From contig CAVWBK010000002.1 in NCBI GenBank assembly GCA_963753245.1, positions 924,607 to 988,606 on the forward strand: a stretch of 64,000 nt of DNA. The letters run 5' to 3'. This document shows positions 43,658 through 52,748 of this stretch, one piece after another (position 1 is the stretch's first letter; every line of letters begins with the position of its first letter). A program made the translations under genes and the position numbers. Below the pieces are notes generated by a model, which worked only from the letters and a program-made list of their open reading frames with translations, did not search any database and was not told where the DNA came from. The stretch is from VRUE01 sp963753245 (GTDB taxonomy: Bacteria > Actinomycetota > Thermoleophilia > Solirubrobacterales > 70-9).

Positions 43658-44428
43658 TCAATAGCCGAGCGGGATCGCGGTGAAGGTAGCGCCGACGATC
43701 GTCGTACAGAGTTCCGATTCTTCTGGTGGCAAAGTGCAGCTCAGCTTCCGAACGCCGATGGGTTCGAAGTAGCTGATCGCCCCGAGCGACGGGTCCACGC
43801 CGCCCGAACCAAGGCCACTCCCGTCGACGCGGGGAGGATCAGAGAACAGGGCCGTCGACTTCGCGGGATAGGAGACTTCCTCGTGCAGCGGCTTTTCGGG
43901 GCATTTTGAGCCTCCGATCGTCCCATAATAGTTTTCGACCGGCTTCGCTTTCGGGAAGAGGGTGCAGATCGCTTCCGCGATGCAACCCTGGCAGGCCGTG
44001 GCGATGTTCAGACTCACCACCGTTCCCGGTTCCCCAGCAGGTCTTTCGCCGGCATAGGGCGAGTCTTTCGGGTAGGCGGCGACGAATTCGCTGCCGTCGA
44101 CGCCGATTCCACCTTTGCATTCGTAGCCGACCGGCGCGACCACAATCGTCCCGCCGGTGTTGCGGTAGGCCGCCAACTTGCTCCTGAGCGACGGTGGAAT
44201 CGGCACCGGGGTCGTCGCGTTGAGTCGGGCGGCGGGCCGCGAGATTCCTTCCACCGTTTTGCATTTCACGGTCGGGATCGCCGTGAAGGCTGAGACCGGG
44301 CCGCCAGCGCTGCTCGCGGTGGCGGCGGTGACGGTCGTGGTTGTCGAGGTCCCCCCGCACCCCGTGACCACAAGAGCGCCTAGAACGCTGAGCAGGACCA
44401 CCGCAAAAGTTGTCGAGCGACCGAGCAC
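43658..44428 (-). CDS. Putative lipoprotein of unknown function
   Basis: 256 residues. A type II signal peptide ends V-V-T-G-C-G-G, so Cys would be lipidated. A Thr/Ser-rich linker (about 27-40) follows, then a domain of about 200 residues with cysteines in C-K-G-G-I-G-V-D-G, C-Q-G-C-I-A-E-A-I-C, S-K-C-P and S-E-L-C. These probably make three disulfides. The family is not recognised. It lies alone between the element remnant and the defence region. Confidence 0.7.
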   Translation of the reverse strand: MLGRSTTFAVVLLSVLGALVVTGCGGTSTTTTVTAATASSAGGPVSAFTAIPTVKCKTVEGISRPAARLNATTPVPIPPSLRSKLAAYRNTGGTIVVAPVGYECKGGIGVDGSEFVAAYPKDSPYAGERPAGEPGTVVSLNIATACQGCIAEAICTLFPKAKPVENYYGTIGGSKCPEKPLHEEVSYPAKSTALFSDPPRVDGSGLGSGGVDPSLGAISYFEPIGVRKLSCTLPPEESELCTTIVGATFTAIPLGY

Positions 44429-44950
44429 GCCGGCATCGTAGGTGACCAGGCTTCCCCCTTGGGTTTCGGTCAGGGCTTCTGATCGGGGTACTCGTGGCTC
44501 TCGTCGTGGTCGTCCTTATCACGGCTCTGATGGTCGCTTCAATGGGTTCTCCGATGCATTGGATGACGGCGACTCAATGTTGGAGAGCATTGGTTGACCC
44601 TTCCGCCTCAGCTGCTTGACCGACGATCCCGGAGCCGTCGGAGGGCCGGCTGGGCGTGTAGGGGGCTGCCAGGAAGAGGCGTTGCGTGTTGCCGGCGAAG
44701 GCGCGCCAGGCCCAGGGGTGCAGAGGATGAGGCCGGAAAAATGCCGAGGCGAAGAAGACCCTGACTAGACCGGCCTTCCGAAACCGCGCCCTCCTCGCCG
44801 CCGTTCCAAGCCCCCTCCATGCCAACCACCTTCTCGAATTCCTCCCAGAGCCAAACGCCAACCCGCACGAGAATCCACACCCCTCCCGCCTATCCGGTCT
44901 GTCACTGCTTCTGGCATCCGCTCAATGACCTCCGTATTCCGACAACCCAT
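44429..44950. other. Intergenic, no gene
   Basis: No supported frame on either strand. Leads into the inverted-repeat structure at 44951. Confidence 0.45.
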
Positions 44951-45082
44951 CACCGCAGCCACCTCGCCTCCACCACCCCATGCCCGACCCCGCAGCTGAC
45001 CCCAACCGCACACATAGTGTGGGGGTGGGGTCAGCTGCGGAGGAGGGCCGAAACGGCTTCAGAAGGCGAGGTGGCTGCGGTG
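44951..45082. repeat. 132-bp nested inverted repeat
   Basis: Outer arms 44951-44968 and 45065-45082 are exact reverse complements (18 bp). Middle arms 44990-45004 and 45026-45040 are exact (15 bp). An inner CACAC-ATA-GTGTG hairpin lies at 45009-45021. All three share one centre near 45015. Single strands would fold into a long cruciform-like hairpin with two internal bulges. It is not adjacent to any gene end in terminator position. Confidence 0.8.
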
Positions 45083-45138
45083 GGTCAACTTCGGGATTCA
45101 GGGCGTAGCTCGGTCCGCAGTCATTCCGCCTCAAGGTC

Positions 45139-45435
45139 TTGGCTAGGTCGATCGAGTCGGCGATCCCAGAGATCGAAGTTCCGCTTCTCGAAGCGGGAGT
45201 CGGAGCCCTCGATCAGATCCCTGGCGGCGAAGTGAGCGGGGAGAAGGCGATCAGCCGCATCCATAGGGCCGTGAAGGGGCGTGAGGAAGCAGCAGAGCTA
45301 AGGGACAAGGCGACCGCCGAACTCCGGCAGGCACTCCGTGAAGCACAGAAAGAAGGCGTCTCGATTACTCAGATTGCTTCGGAGGCCGGTCTTTCCCGCC
45401 AGGGCGTTTACGACCTACTGGCGGAGCGAGCTTAG
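45139..45435 (+). CDS. Small helix-turn-helix protein
   Basis: 98 residues from a TTG. The N-terminal half is acidic, the middle forms a coiled coil (R-E-E-A-A-E-L-R-D-K-A-T-A-E-L-R-Q-A-L), and the C-terminus VSITQIASEAGLSRQGVYDL is a resolvase/Hin-like helix-turn-helix. Such proteins are common beside mobile or defence genes. It ends in a strong terminator and starts 57 bp after the large inverted repeat, which could be its binding region. Confidence 0.65.
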   Translation: MARSIESAIPEIEVPLLEAGVGALDQIPGGEVSGEKAISRIHRAVKGREEAAELRDKATAELRQALREAQKEGVSITQIASEAGLSRQGVYDLLAERA

Positions 45436-45462
45436 ACAGCGCGAAATCGAACTCGGACCGCG

Positions 45463-45494
45463 AAGGGACTGGAATCTCCAGTCCCTTCTCCGTT
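45463..45494 (+). terminator. Rho-independent terminator
   Basis: AAGGGACTGGA, loop ATC, TCCAGTCCCTT, then CTCCGTTTT: 11-bp perfect stem with T-run, 28 bp after the helix-turn-helix gene. Confidence 0.85.
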
Positions 45495-45547
45495 TTCTGC
45501 ATAGGCTTGCGCATATTCGGCATCGAATGCGAGAGTAGCGGAGCGGG

Positions 45548-46345
45548 ATGGAGAGCCACTGGAGGAAGCTCAACCGAGCACTCGACCACATCCAGGGCCT
45601 TGATAACTCCATATGCCGGTGGCTGAACACTGACGCCTATCGCATTGTCAAAAAATACGATTCCGAGACCCGGCGGACCGCAATAGTCGCCCATCTCAGC
45701 GATGCGCCGATTGACGATTGGAAGGGTCTCGTCGGAGACGCCGCCCAAAACCTCCGCAACGCCCTTGACAATCTCGCTTTCGCCCTGAACTCCAAGGGAT
45801 ATGCCGAAGCCCACCAAGGGGCCGCGATCCCCCCCAAGGACCGAGTTGATTCCTCCTTTCCGATCATTGGGAAAGAATCGAACCGCGGGAACCCCATCGA
45901 AGGTCCGCGCGAGTTTCAGGGCCACCCTGGCCTCAAACACGTCCCCGCCGCCGCCAGGGATCTGATCGAGCGGTTGCAGCCGTATCAGCGTGGGGAGAAT
46001 TTTCGACAAGACCCCCTCTGGGCGCTGCACCTCTTGAGCCGAATTGACAAGCACCAAATTGACATCGAGGTTTCCGCGGCAATCGGAGAGCAAAGGCTTT
46101 CGGTCGGCACTATTCAGGGACCCGCCGCCCTTGGCATCGCTGGCCCGGTGTATGACGGCAAGGAGCTCTCTTTTTGGCATGTCCCCAAGGGAGCCAGCAA
46201 AAAGGACACGGATGCCTATGTCTCCCGCCGCATAGCGTTCGGCGAGGGAACGGAACTCGGGGAGGCGCCAGTTGTTCCAGTCCTTCGCGGAGTCCGCAAT
46301 TACATCCGCTATCGGGTGGCGTTCCCACTGGATCGGTTTCTCTAG
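45548..46345 (+). CDS. Hypothetical protein
   Basis: 265 residues, soluble. W-R-K-L-N-R-A-L-D-H-I near the start, D-A-A-Q-N-L-R-N-A-L-D-N-L-A-F-A-L near residue 65 and L-L-S-R-I-D-K-H-Q near residue 163 form a pattern seen in uncharacterised island and phage proteins, with the N-L-R-N-A-L-D-x-L helix reminiscent of HEPN-like helical folds. No RxxxxH motif is evident. Flanked by the terminator and a convergent gene. Function unknown. Confidence 0.65.
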   Translation: MESHWRKLNRALDHIQGLDNSICRWLNTDAYRIVKKYDSETRRTAIVAHLSDAPIDDWKGLVGDAAQNLRNALDNLAFALNSKGYAEAHQGAAIPPKDRVDSSFPIIGKESNRGNPIEGPREFQGHPGLKHVPAAARDLIERLQPYQRGENFRQDPLWALHLLSRIDKHQIDIEVSAAIGEQRLSVGTIQGPAALGIAGPVYDGKELSFWHVPKGASKKDTDAYVSRRIAFGEGTELGEAPVVPVLRGVRNYIRYRVAFPLDRFL

Positions 46346-46483
46346 CCGTTCGGCGGTAAGCAAATCGGCCCTCCTAGGGGTCGACCCCTTCTACGGAGAA
46401 GGGATAGGCGTGAGCCCGCACACAGTGGAGAGCCGTGGAACGGCTGTTAACGGCTCCGAGCCACTGACTCAAGCCTTGGATCC

Positions 46484-46801
46484 TCAGGCGATGACGATGC
46501 CGCCTTGTTCTGCGGCTCGCTCGCAGAAGGAGGTATAGGCAGCCGCAATCTCGAGCATCTCCTGATCGGCGAGGGACCCTTTTGGGCCGGGCTCGACGTC
46601 TGCAAGAAAGGTGCGGAGCTTCTTGGCCATCTCGCCAGCTTGAGCGGGCGAGATCACTTCATCGCCCGCGTATCCCGCGACAGGACCGGTTCCGGCCTGT
46701 TCGGCGAGGGACTCCAGTTCACTCATCGTGCGGGTTCGAAGCCCAAAGTGATGGGCTGACTCCCGGCGTTCGAAGTCCTCGAGCGACTCGCCAATGCGCA
46801 A
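46484..46801 (-). CDS. Small hypothetical protein
   Basis: 105 residues, acidic and helical: L-E-S-L-A-E-Q-A-G-T-G near residue 29, S-P-A-Q-A-G-E-M-A-K-K-L-R-T-F-L near 51 and E-M-L-E-I-A-A-A-Y near 81. No known domain. It begins 67 bp after the stop of the PD-(D/E)XK-like gene on the same strand, so the two may form an operon. Confidence 0.55.
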   Translation of the reverse strand: MRIGESLEDFERRESAHHFGLRTRTMSELESLAEQAGTGPVAGYAGDEVISPAQAGEMAKKLRTFLADVEPGPKGSLADQEMLEIAAAYTSFCERAAEQGGIVIA

Positions 46802-46868
46802 GATGTAAAGATCGAATCCCAGAAGGGTCGCCTCCTATCGCTTGGCGGTTCGACAGTAATGCCTCTGC

Positions 46869-47609
46869 TCAGTCACCGGCGATGAGGTCTTGCGGAATCT
46901 TGACCGATGTCGGATCCTCGATTCGGACCTCGACCACGCGCAGTTGGTGGCCGAGATAGGCGTCAAGCGGAACCGGGTCGCCTACCGCCGTCGTCGAGAA
47001 ACGTCGGGGGAGCGAGGTGGGACCTGGTTGGTTGCGCTTCAAGTGCTTCCGCGCCTCGGCCGTATGTCGCCGGAAGAGAACCGGAAAGACATCGCCATGC
47101 TCTAAACCCGCCTTTGCCGGAAACAGCTCTCCCCCGGGGCTCCGCTCGAACGCGTCGGGCTTCTCCGCGATACAAAGAAGGAAACCCGCCTTCGCACCCG
47201 CCTTGAGGAGGCAGCAGACCTTAGCCACGTCGAAGAGCTGATGTCCGACGTCCCAGACCTTGAGCTCTGCCACCAGCTTCAGCTCGTCGCCACCGACGAC
47301 CGCGAGATCGACCTGCGTCGTGGGCCGGCTCCAGTCGGCGATTGGCGCCTGATAGCCAAGCACTACCTCGCCACCGACCCCGGAGGTAGTGAGCAGTGGC
47401 GTCAAAGCGTCGCGAAGCGCCGGCGCAAATTCCTTCAGCTCATGCGGCCCGAGAGCCGTTCGGTCCGGATCGCGGGCCAGGTCGGCCTTGAGGTCCGCGG
47501 CTGCGGCTCCGATCAGCTCCGCGGCTGCGCGCTCATCGCTTACGGGCGCCAAGGACGGAACCGTACCTTGCTGGCCTCTGTGCTGAGACCGACACGCCGT
47601 AAACGGCAC
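46869..47609 (-). CDS. PD-(D/E)XK-like nuclease-fold protein
   Basis: 246 residues; the first ~25 look untypical and the true start may be internal. T-Q-V-D-L-A-V-V-G-G-D-E-L-K-L-V-A-E-L-K-V-W near residue 100 fits the D-x(n)-E-x-K active site of the PD-(D/E)XK superfamily, followed by Q-L-F-D-V-A-K. The rest is unrecognised. The fold suggests a DNA- or RNA-cleaving role in this defence-rich stretch, possibly with the small protein downstream. Confidence 0.55.
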   Translation of the reverse strand: MPFTACRSQHRGQQGTVPSLAPVSDERAAAELIGAAAADLKADLARDPDRTALGPHELKEFAPALRDALTPLLTTSGVGGEVVLGYQAPIADWSRPTTQVDLAVVGGDELKLVAELKVWDVGHQLFDVAKVCCLLKAGAKAGFLLCIAEKPDAFERSPGGELFPAKAGLEHGDVFPVLFRRHTAEARKHLKRNQPGPTSLPRRFSTTAVGDPVPLDAYLGHQLRVVEVRIEDPTSVKIPQDLIAGD

Positions 47610-47768
47610 GTCGGGTCGTGTTAGCGATGACCGATACCCGGCGGGATTCGTCTCTCGCTACCACCCACGGATAGTCGAGCGATCAACTGTGATTGCCTAG
47701 CAGCAACCGCGGAACCGAGGCGAACCAGAACCGCTTCCTCGGTCCTCCGACGTCGGTAACGTCAGGGC

Positions 47769-48443
47769 GTGGAACCTGTCGGCGCCGGAATGGCTATTGC
47801 ACGCGAGCTGCGCGAGCGGCGTGAGCGACTGAGGAAGGACCCCGCCGAGCAGGTTAAACACCGCCTGGCAATCAAGGGCGAGCTAGTCGGGAAGGTCGGC
47901 TCCCCCGCTGCGGGAACGCCGGGAGTGCTGGAAGTTGTCGTGAGGGACGTCGACCGGTTGGACGCCTACCCCAACGGAGACGACTCGTTCCGCAACCGCG
48001 TGTCTCCCTGGTTCAGGGCCGGAATCGTCGGCCTCTACGATGGCGGCGTCGAGGTCGTAGGTCACGCGATCAAGGGCGTTGTCGCTGAAGGTGTGGTCAC
48101 GACGACCGTCGACGGCGAGCTTCTCTTCCCCGGCAGGCTGATCCCCTACGACAAGATTGTCGCGCTGGATTGGGACCCAGACGGCCACTACTCCGCGCCA
48201 CAGCTCTACTGCGTCTTCGAGCGGGTAACTGGACCCTACGAGTCGAAGGACACGCTGGTCTTCCGCCATCACGAAGACGCCGACTGGTACGAGCGGCTGG
48301 AAGGCGTGAAGCTCAAGAAGACGCGACGGTCCTCCGCGACTTGGTGGAGGGACTGGCAACTGCTCCGCCGGATCGTGCGGAGCAACCGCGAGAACAACGC
48401 GCGGCTGCGCGAGGAACGGACCCGGACTCGGCTGCCGAAGTAG
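47769..48443 (+). CDS. Hypothetical protein
   Basis: 224 residues. A basic N-terminal coiled coil (R-E-L-R-E-R-R-E-R-L-R-K-D-P), a beta-rich centre with L-F-P-G-R-L-I-P-Y-D-K-I-V-A-L and E-G-V-V-T-T-T-V-D-G-E, and a very basic C-terminal helix (S-N-R-E-N-N-A-R-L-R-E-E-R) that may bind nucleic acid. No family recognised. An ATG at 47790 is an alternative start. Monocistronic. Confidence 0.6.
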   Translation: MEPVGAGMAIARELRERRERLRKDPAEQVKHRLAIKGELVGKVGSPAAGTPGVLEVVVRDVDRLDAYPNGDDSFRNRVSPWFRAGIVGLYDGGVEVVGHAIKGVVAEGVVTTTVDGELLFPGRLIPYDKIVALDWDPDGHYSAPQLYCVFERVTGPYESKDTLVFRHHEDADWYERLEGVKLKKTRRSSATWWRDWQLLRRIVRSNRENNARLREERTRTRLPK

Positions 48444-48743
48444 CGCCCTATTGGAGGGACTTGGTTCATGTAGTTTGGCTTCGAAGACTGGCTCATGGGA
48501 TAGGAGGACAAAGCCTCGGGCGTGCATCCATCTCGGGTCCGGCCCGCCCAGCAGCATTCGTGAGTCTTCGTGGCTCGGTCAAAACAGCTGGCTCGCCACT
48601 AATTCGAATATCTCTCCGGCGCCACGGAAGCGCCTCTGTTGGGTTCCTCGGGTCTCCGAATATTTGAGTAGCGCTGCGGCATGCGAGCGGCTCGGAAGGC
48701 CTTCCATGGCTCAGCGGCTGCGATGCGGGGAGAAGTCCAGACT
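48444..48743. other. Intergenic, no gene
   Basis: Nothing supported; both flanking genes end here convergently. Confidence 0.45.
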
Positions 48744-49236
48744 TCAGGAGCCGAGAGTCGCACGCACGAAGTCGGCGAGCTCAGTGACGTCGATCGCGTC
48801 GGCAGGATAGGTGAAGGCTCGCGCCTCCCACCCCACTCCCCATGGCACGCCGTGCTCCTCAAGGTCATCTCGCATTCGCTCGACGAGGAAATCCCATAGG
48901 CGACGATGGGCTATGTAGTCGTTGGCGCTCGCAATGCGGAAAACGTGCGCGAGAACAAATTGTTTGGGCTGGGGCGATCGGGCAAGTAGCGGCCAGTACT
49001 TGACCAGGTTGGTAAGGCCGCCAGCGCTCTCGAACTCCACGGCCACGGGTGGTGGTCGGTGTTTCGATTCGGAAATCGCCGAACTGGAACTGCTGATTGA
49101 CGGGCAGCCCCCAGCCTGGGTCAACGCGATTCAGTGCACCGAGGCCGGAGGAGACTGTCGCCTCGGGCAGCGAGCCGAGCGCCTCGCTTAAGGCGTCTAT
49201 CGCGGCCTTCTCGTGTGAGACTCGCCTCGCTTGCAC
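48744..49236 (-). pseudogene. Frameshifted nuclease-like gene
   Basis: The 5' part (GTG 49236 onward) reads K-A-A-I-D-A-L-S-E-A-L-G then G-L-P-V-N-Q-Q-F-Q-F-G-D-F-R-I-E-T. The 3' part, in another frame from about 49045, reads P-P-V-A-V-E-F-E-S-A-G-G-L-T-N-L-V-K-Y-W and continues to a natural end L-R-A-T-L-G-S at 48744. Joined, they give a protein of about 160 residues with V-E-F-E-S-A-G-G-x-x-N-x-x-K-Y, a pattern seen in restriction-like folds. One small indel separates them. No confident family. Confidence 0.5.
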
Positions 49237-49321
49237 AGGTGACTCCTCTACCAATGGTCCCCATTAGCGCCGCCTCGGAGGGGATTGCCTTGGTCTGGGG
49301 GGACGGTACACGGCGCTTTCT

Positions 49322-52300
49322 TCAGAGACCTTTCGCAGGGTCAGATTTTGGGTCGTTCGTCGCGACCTCCGCGAACCGACAGAGGGCGTTCACGAGTCGC
49401 ATCTGCTCGATAGAGGTCGCGCGGATGTCGAGGAGGCGGGGGCTGCAGACTAAGACGGCCAGGCAACGCGCCCTTGAGATCGCGACGTTGAGGCGGTTGC
49501 GGCTGAAGAGGAACTCAACGTTGCGCGGCACCTCGGTGCCGCTCGAGGTCGCCATCGAGAAGAAGGCGATCTGTGCCTCCTGCCCCTGGAACTTGTCGAC
49601 GGTGCCGACGCGAACGCCATCCGGCAGGCGCTCCTTGAGGCAGCGGACCTGGGCGTTGTAGGGGGCGAGGACGAGGATGTCCTCGGCGGTCAGGGGGTGC
49701 TGGTCGCCGTCGTAGTCGGTGAAGGAGGCGCCGGAGAGCAGCGGCTCGATCGCCGCCGCGATCCGCTCGGCCTCCTCGGGCGAGGACTGCGAACGCCCCT
49801 CGTGCTCGACCGCGAGCCAGCGCAACCCGGTTCCGCTCAGCTCTTCCGCCGCATCGACTCGCTGCTGCTCCCGGCCCGGCGCCGCGTGCAGCCGCCCGTC
49901 GTACATCAGTTCCGAGATGAAGTCGGCGACGTCGGGGTGCATACGCCAGGTCCGATCGAGGAAGACGCCGCGCTCGGGTTCGATCGTCTGCGCCTTGCCG
50001 AGCAGGTGCTCGAGCACCGACAGCGAGGAGCCGGCCGGGTGGGTCGCCTGGGAGACCTGCGGCAGCTGCTGCGGGTCGCCGAGCAGGATCACGTTGCGGG
50101 CAGCGGTCGCCAGCGCGAGCGCGTCGGCAAGCGAGACCTGGCCCGCCTCGTCGATGAAGAGGTAGTCGAGCTCGGCGGTGTCCTCGCGGCAGTAGTGCCA
50201 GGCCGTACCGGCAGTCAACTCCACCCCTGACTCGCTCAGTGCGTCGTTGTCGGTGACCGACTCGATCAAACCGTGCGGCGAGTTGAACTCGGACTCCTCG
50301 TTGTCGGCGCTGCACTTCTTGCGGCCGACGAATGCGAACTTGCGCGCCTTCGCCACCTTCTCGACCTCCTCCAGCAGGTTGTGGATGACCTTGTGGCCGT
50401 TGGCGGTCACCCCGATCCGCTTGCCGGCTTCCAGCAGGTCGATGATCAGCCGCGCCCCGGTGTAGGTCTTGCCTGAGCCGGGCGGGCCCTGGATGAAGAG
50501 GTAGCTGTCGTCGAGCGCGGCCGCGGCCGCTGAGATCTCCTCAACAGTCATCCCGTCGCGGCCGATCGCCTCACCCGGCTCGCGCGCCGTCAGGCGCGGC
50601 GGCTCGCGACGGAGGACCTGGCGAGCGGCTTCATAGGGGCCGCCGTCCCCGGAGATGATCGCCTCGGCGAGCCGGCGCAGCGCCCCCCGCTGCTCGAGCG
50701 TCCCGTAGGGCCCGCCGCTCATCACCGCCGCGGGCATCGGCCGCTGGTCGATCTTCGGGCCGCGTTTCAGCTCAAGGGCTCCTCGCTCGGCGTCGAGCGA
50801 GACGATCGTCCCCGGATTGCCGCCATCGGCGACGTCGGCGACCGCGCCAGGGCCGAGCTTCGTCTCCTGCGGCGGGAAGCGCAGCCGGTAGACCAGCGAC
50901 TTCTTGTCCTGCGCCGGCGGGGTCGACTCGTCGCGCTCGAGGCCGCCAATCGCTTCGGCGTCCTCAAGCAGCGCGTCGGGTTCGGCGCCCATGCGGTCAA
51001 TGAAGGCCCACCAGACCGGGCGGTCCTCGCGATGGTGGTACTCGAGCAGGGCGGCGATCAGCCGCCGGGCGCCGGCGCGGGCGTCGTCGTCGGCCGGGTC
51101 CTCCGGAAGCCCGTCGAGCAGGCTCCGCATCAAGGCCTCGTTCTCCTCCTGCTGGGCGAGGGCTTTCTCGCTGCGCTCCTTCTGCTGGGCGGTGAACCAC
51201 TCGGCGATGCCGGCCTCGGCCCGCAGCTTCAGCAGCCAGTCGCGGAGCAGCAAGGTGGAGACGCAGTCGTCGCGGTTGTAGTCGGCGATCGCGTCGAGGA
51301 TCGCGTCGTCGCGCTCCTCGAGCCAGCGCTCGAACTCGATCACCGAGTCGCCGCCGTCGGTGACGCTGGTCTCGCGCTCCTCCATGTAGAAGGCCTCGAC
51401 CTTCTTAATCGAGTAGCTGGGCTGCGAGATCAGGATCGCCTCGCGAACGACCTTGAAGAGGTCGACGAAGACCTGGTCGCGGAGCAGCTGGTCGAGCTCC
51501 TCCTCGCGGGTGCCGTGCGCCCCTGCGAGTCGCTTCAGCGCGGTCACCTCGTAGTGGTTGTAGTGGTAGATGTGGAGGTCGGGGAACCGCCGCCGGCGCG
51601 CGGTCATCGCGTCGACGAACTGCTCCAGCGCACGCCCCTCCTCGCCCCGGTCCCGGCCCCAGATCGCGGTGAAGCCCTCGCCGCCGCCGCCCGTGGTGAC
51701 GTAGCCGAACAGGTACTCGAGGCCGCCTTCGTCGAAGAGGGGGTCGCCCTCCATGTCGAAGAAGACGTCGCCGGCGGAGGGCTCGGGGAGCCGCACGAAG
51801 CCGCGGCCCTCCTCGGCAGGACGCATCCGGTATTCGTGGATCCCGGTCTGCCGCTGGGCAAGCTGCAGGGCGGCCTGTTCGTGGAGCCGCCCGAGCACCT
51901 CGGGGTCGATCCCCTTGACCTCGAGCCCATCGGCCTCGCCGAGCGCCGCCAGGGTGTCGACCTCCGTCGCGCACAGGAGGTCGCGCTGGCGCCTGGTGAT
52001 ATTGGCGACCAGGCTGAGATGGTCGTCGGCCGCTCGCTGCGCGTCGCAGGCGTCGCGCCAGCGGCAGATCGAGCAGTGGGCGACTGGCTCCGGGTAGGTG
52101 TCATCGAAACCCGAGGCGAGCTCTGCGAGGAAGGCATCGCGGACGTAGCGGAAGTAGGCAGAGAACTCGGCGATCCTGAACGACTGCTGCGTGCCGTCGC
52201 CGAGGATGACGTGGATCCGCTCCGGCTCGAGGCCCTGAGCCGCGGCGACGAGCTCGCTGTAGAAGCAGAGCTGGAGGATGAAGTACGGCTTCGCCCGCCG

Positions 52301-52723
52301 CGCCAGCTTCGTGTCGGCGACCTCGTAGCTCCAGCCGCCGAGCCCGGAGGGGCGATCGACCCGGAAGAGGAAGTCGATGTGGCCGCGCATCCCGTTGCGC
52401 AGAAAAGCGCCCTGATAGATCACCTCGGTGCCGGCCGCCATCGCCTCCTCGGTTGCGGCGACCTGGGCTCGGAGACCCTCCTCCGAGTGGTCGCTGGTCT
52501 CGATCTCCACCACCTCGCGGCCTTCTGCCCGCAGCTGCTCGAGGTGGCGGAGCTCGTGCTCGTCCCCCTTGCGGGCGAGCAGCTCGGCGTCGGCGCCGGT
52601 CTCCGGCTCGACCAGACTCTCACCCCGCATCCGCGCGAGGTCGAGCGTGATCAGGTGTGAACACGCAAGGAAATTGTTCAGGTCACTGGCCGAGACGACC
52701 AGTTCGCTCCCCACCAACTGCAT
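49322..52723 (-). CDS. TM0106-type RecB-like nuclease / RNase H-like / SF1 helicase
   Basis: 1133 residues with three modules. (1) RecB-type PD-(D/E)XK nuclease (about 10-230) with G-H-I-D-F-L-F-R-V, V-A-D-T-K-L-A-R-R-A-K and clustered cysteines (C-S-H-L near residue 21; C-S-I-C-R-W-R-D-A-C near 218) likely to hold an Fe-S cluster. (2) RNase H-like domain (about 315-500) with V-F-F-D-M-E-G-D-P. (3) SF1/Upf1-like helicase (about 700-1133): F-I-Q-G-P-P-G-S-G-K-T near 745, I-D-E-A-G-Q near 856, G-T-V-D-K-F-Q-G-Q-E and V-A-I-S-R-A-R near the end. All motifs are intact. Probably a DNA-processing or antiviral enzyme; its partner genes are not obvious. Confidence 0.9.
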   Translation of the reverse strand: MQLVGSELVVSASDLNNFLACSHLITLDLARMRGESLVEPETGADAELLARKGDEHELRHLEQLRAEGREVVEIETSDHSEEGLRAQVAATEEAMAAGTEVIYQGAFLRNGMRGHIDFLFRVDRPSGLGGWSYEVADTKLARRAKPYFILQLCFYSELVAAAQGLEPERIHVILGDGTQQSFRIAEFSAYFRYVRDAFLAELASGFDDTYPEPVAHCSICRWRDACDAQRAADDHLSLVANITRRQRDLLCATEVDTLAALGEADGLEVKGIDPEVLGRLHEQAALQLAQRQTGIHEYRMRPAEEGRGFVRLPEPSAGDVFFDMEGDPLFDEGGLEYLFGYVTTGGGGEGFTAIWGRDRGEEGRALEQFVDAMTARRRRFPDLHIYHYNHYEVTALKRLAGAHGTREEELDQLLRDQVFVDLFKVVREAILISQPSYSIKKVEAFYMEERETSVTDGGDSVIEFERWLEERDDAILDAIADYNRDDCVSTLLLRDWLLKLRAEAGIAEWFTAQQKERSEKALAQQEENEALMRSLLDGLPEDPADDDARAGARRLIAALLEYHHREDRPVWWAFIDRMGAEPDALLEDAEAIGGLERDESTPPAQDKKSLVYRLRFPPQETKLGPGAVADVADGGNPGTIVSLDAERGALELKRGPKIDQRPMPAAVMSGGPYGTLEQRGALRRLAEAIISGDGGPYEAARQVLRREPPRLTAREPGEAIGRDGMTVEEISAAAAALDDSYLFIQGPPGSGKTYTGARLIIDLLEAGKRIGVTANGHKVIHNLLEEVEKVAKARKFAFVGRKKCSADNEESEFNSPHGLIESVTDNDALSESGVELTAGTAWHYCREDTAELDYLFIDEAGQVSLADALALATAARNVILLGDPQQLPQVSQATHPAGSSLSVLEHLLGKAQTIEPERGVFLDRTWRMHPDVADFISELMYDGRLHAAPGREQQRVDAAEELSGTGLRWLAVEHEGRSQSSPEEAERIAAAIEPLLSGASFTDYDGDQHPLTAEDILVLAPYNAQVRCLKERLPDGVRVGTVDKFQGQEAQIAFFSMATSSGTEVPRNVEFLFSRNRLNVAISRARCLAVLVCSPRLLDIRATSIEQMRLVNALCRFAEVATNDPKSDPAKGL

Positions 52724-52748
52724 GCGCCCAAGTGTAAGGTCGGCACCG

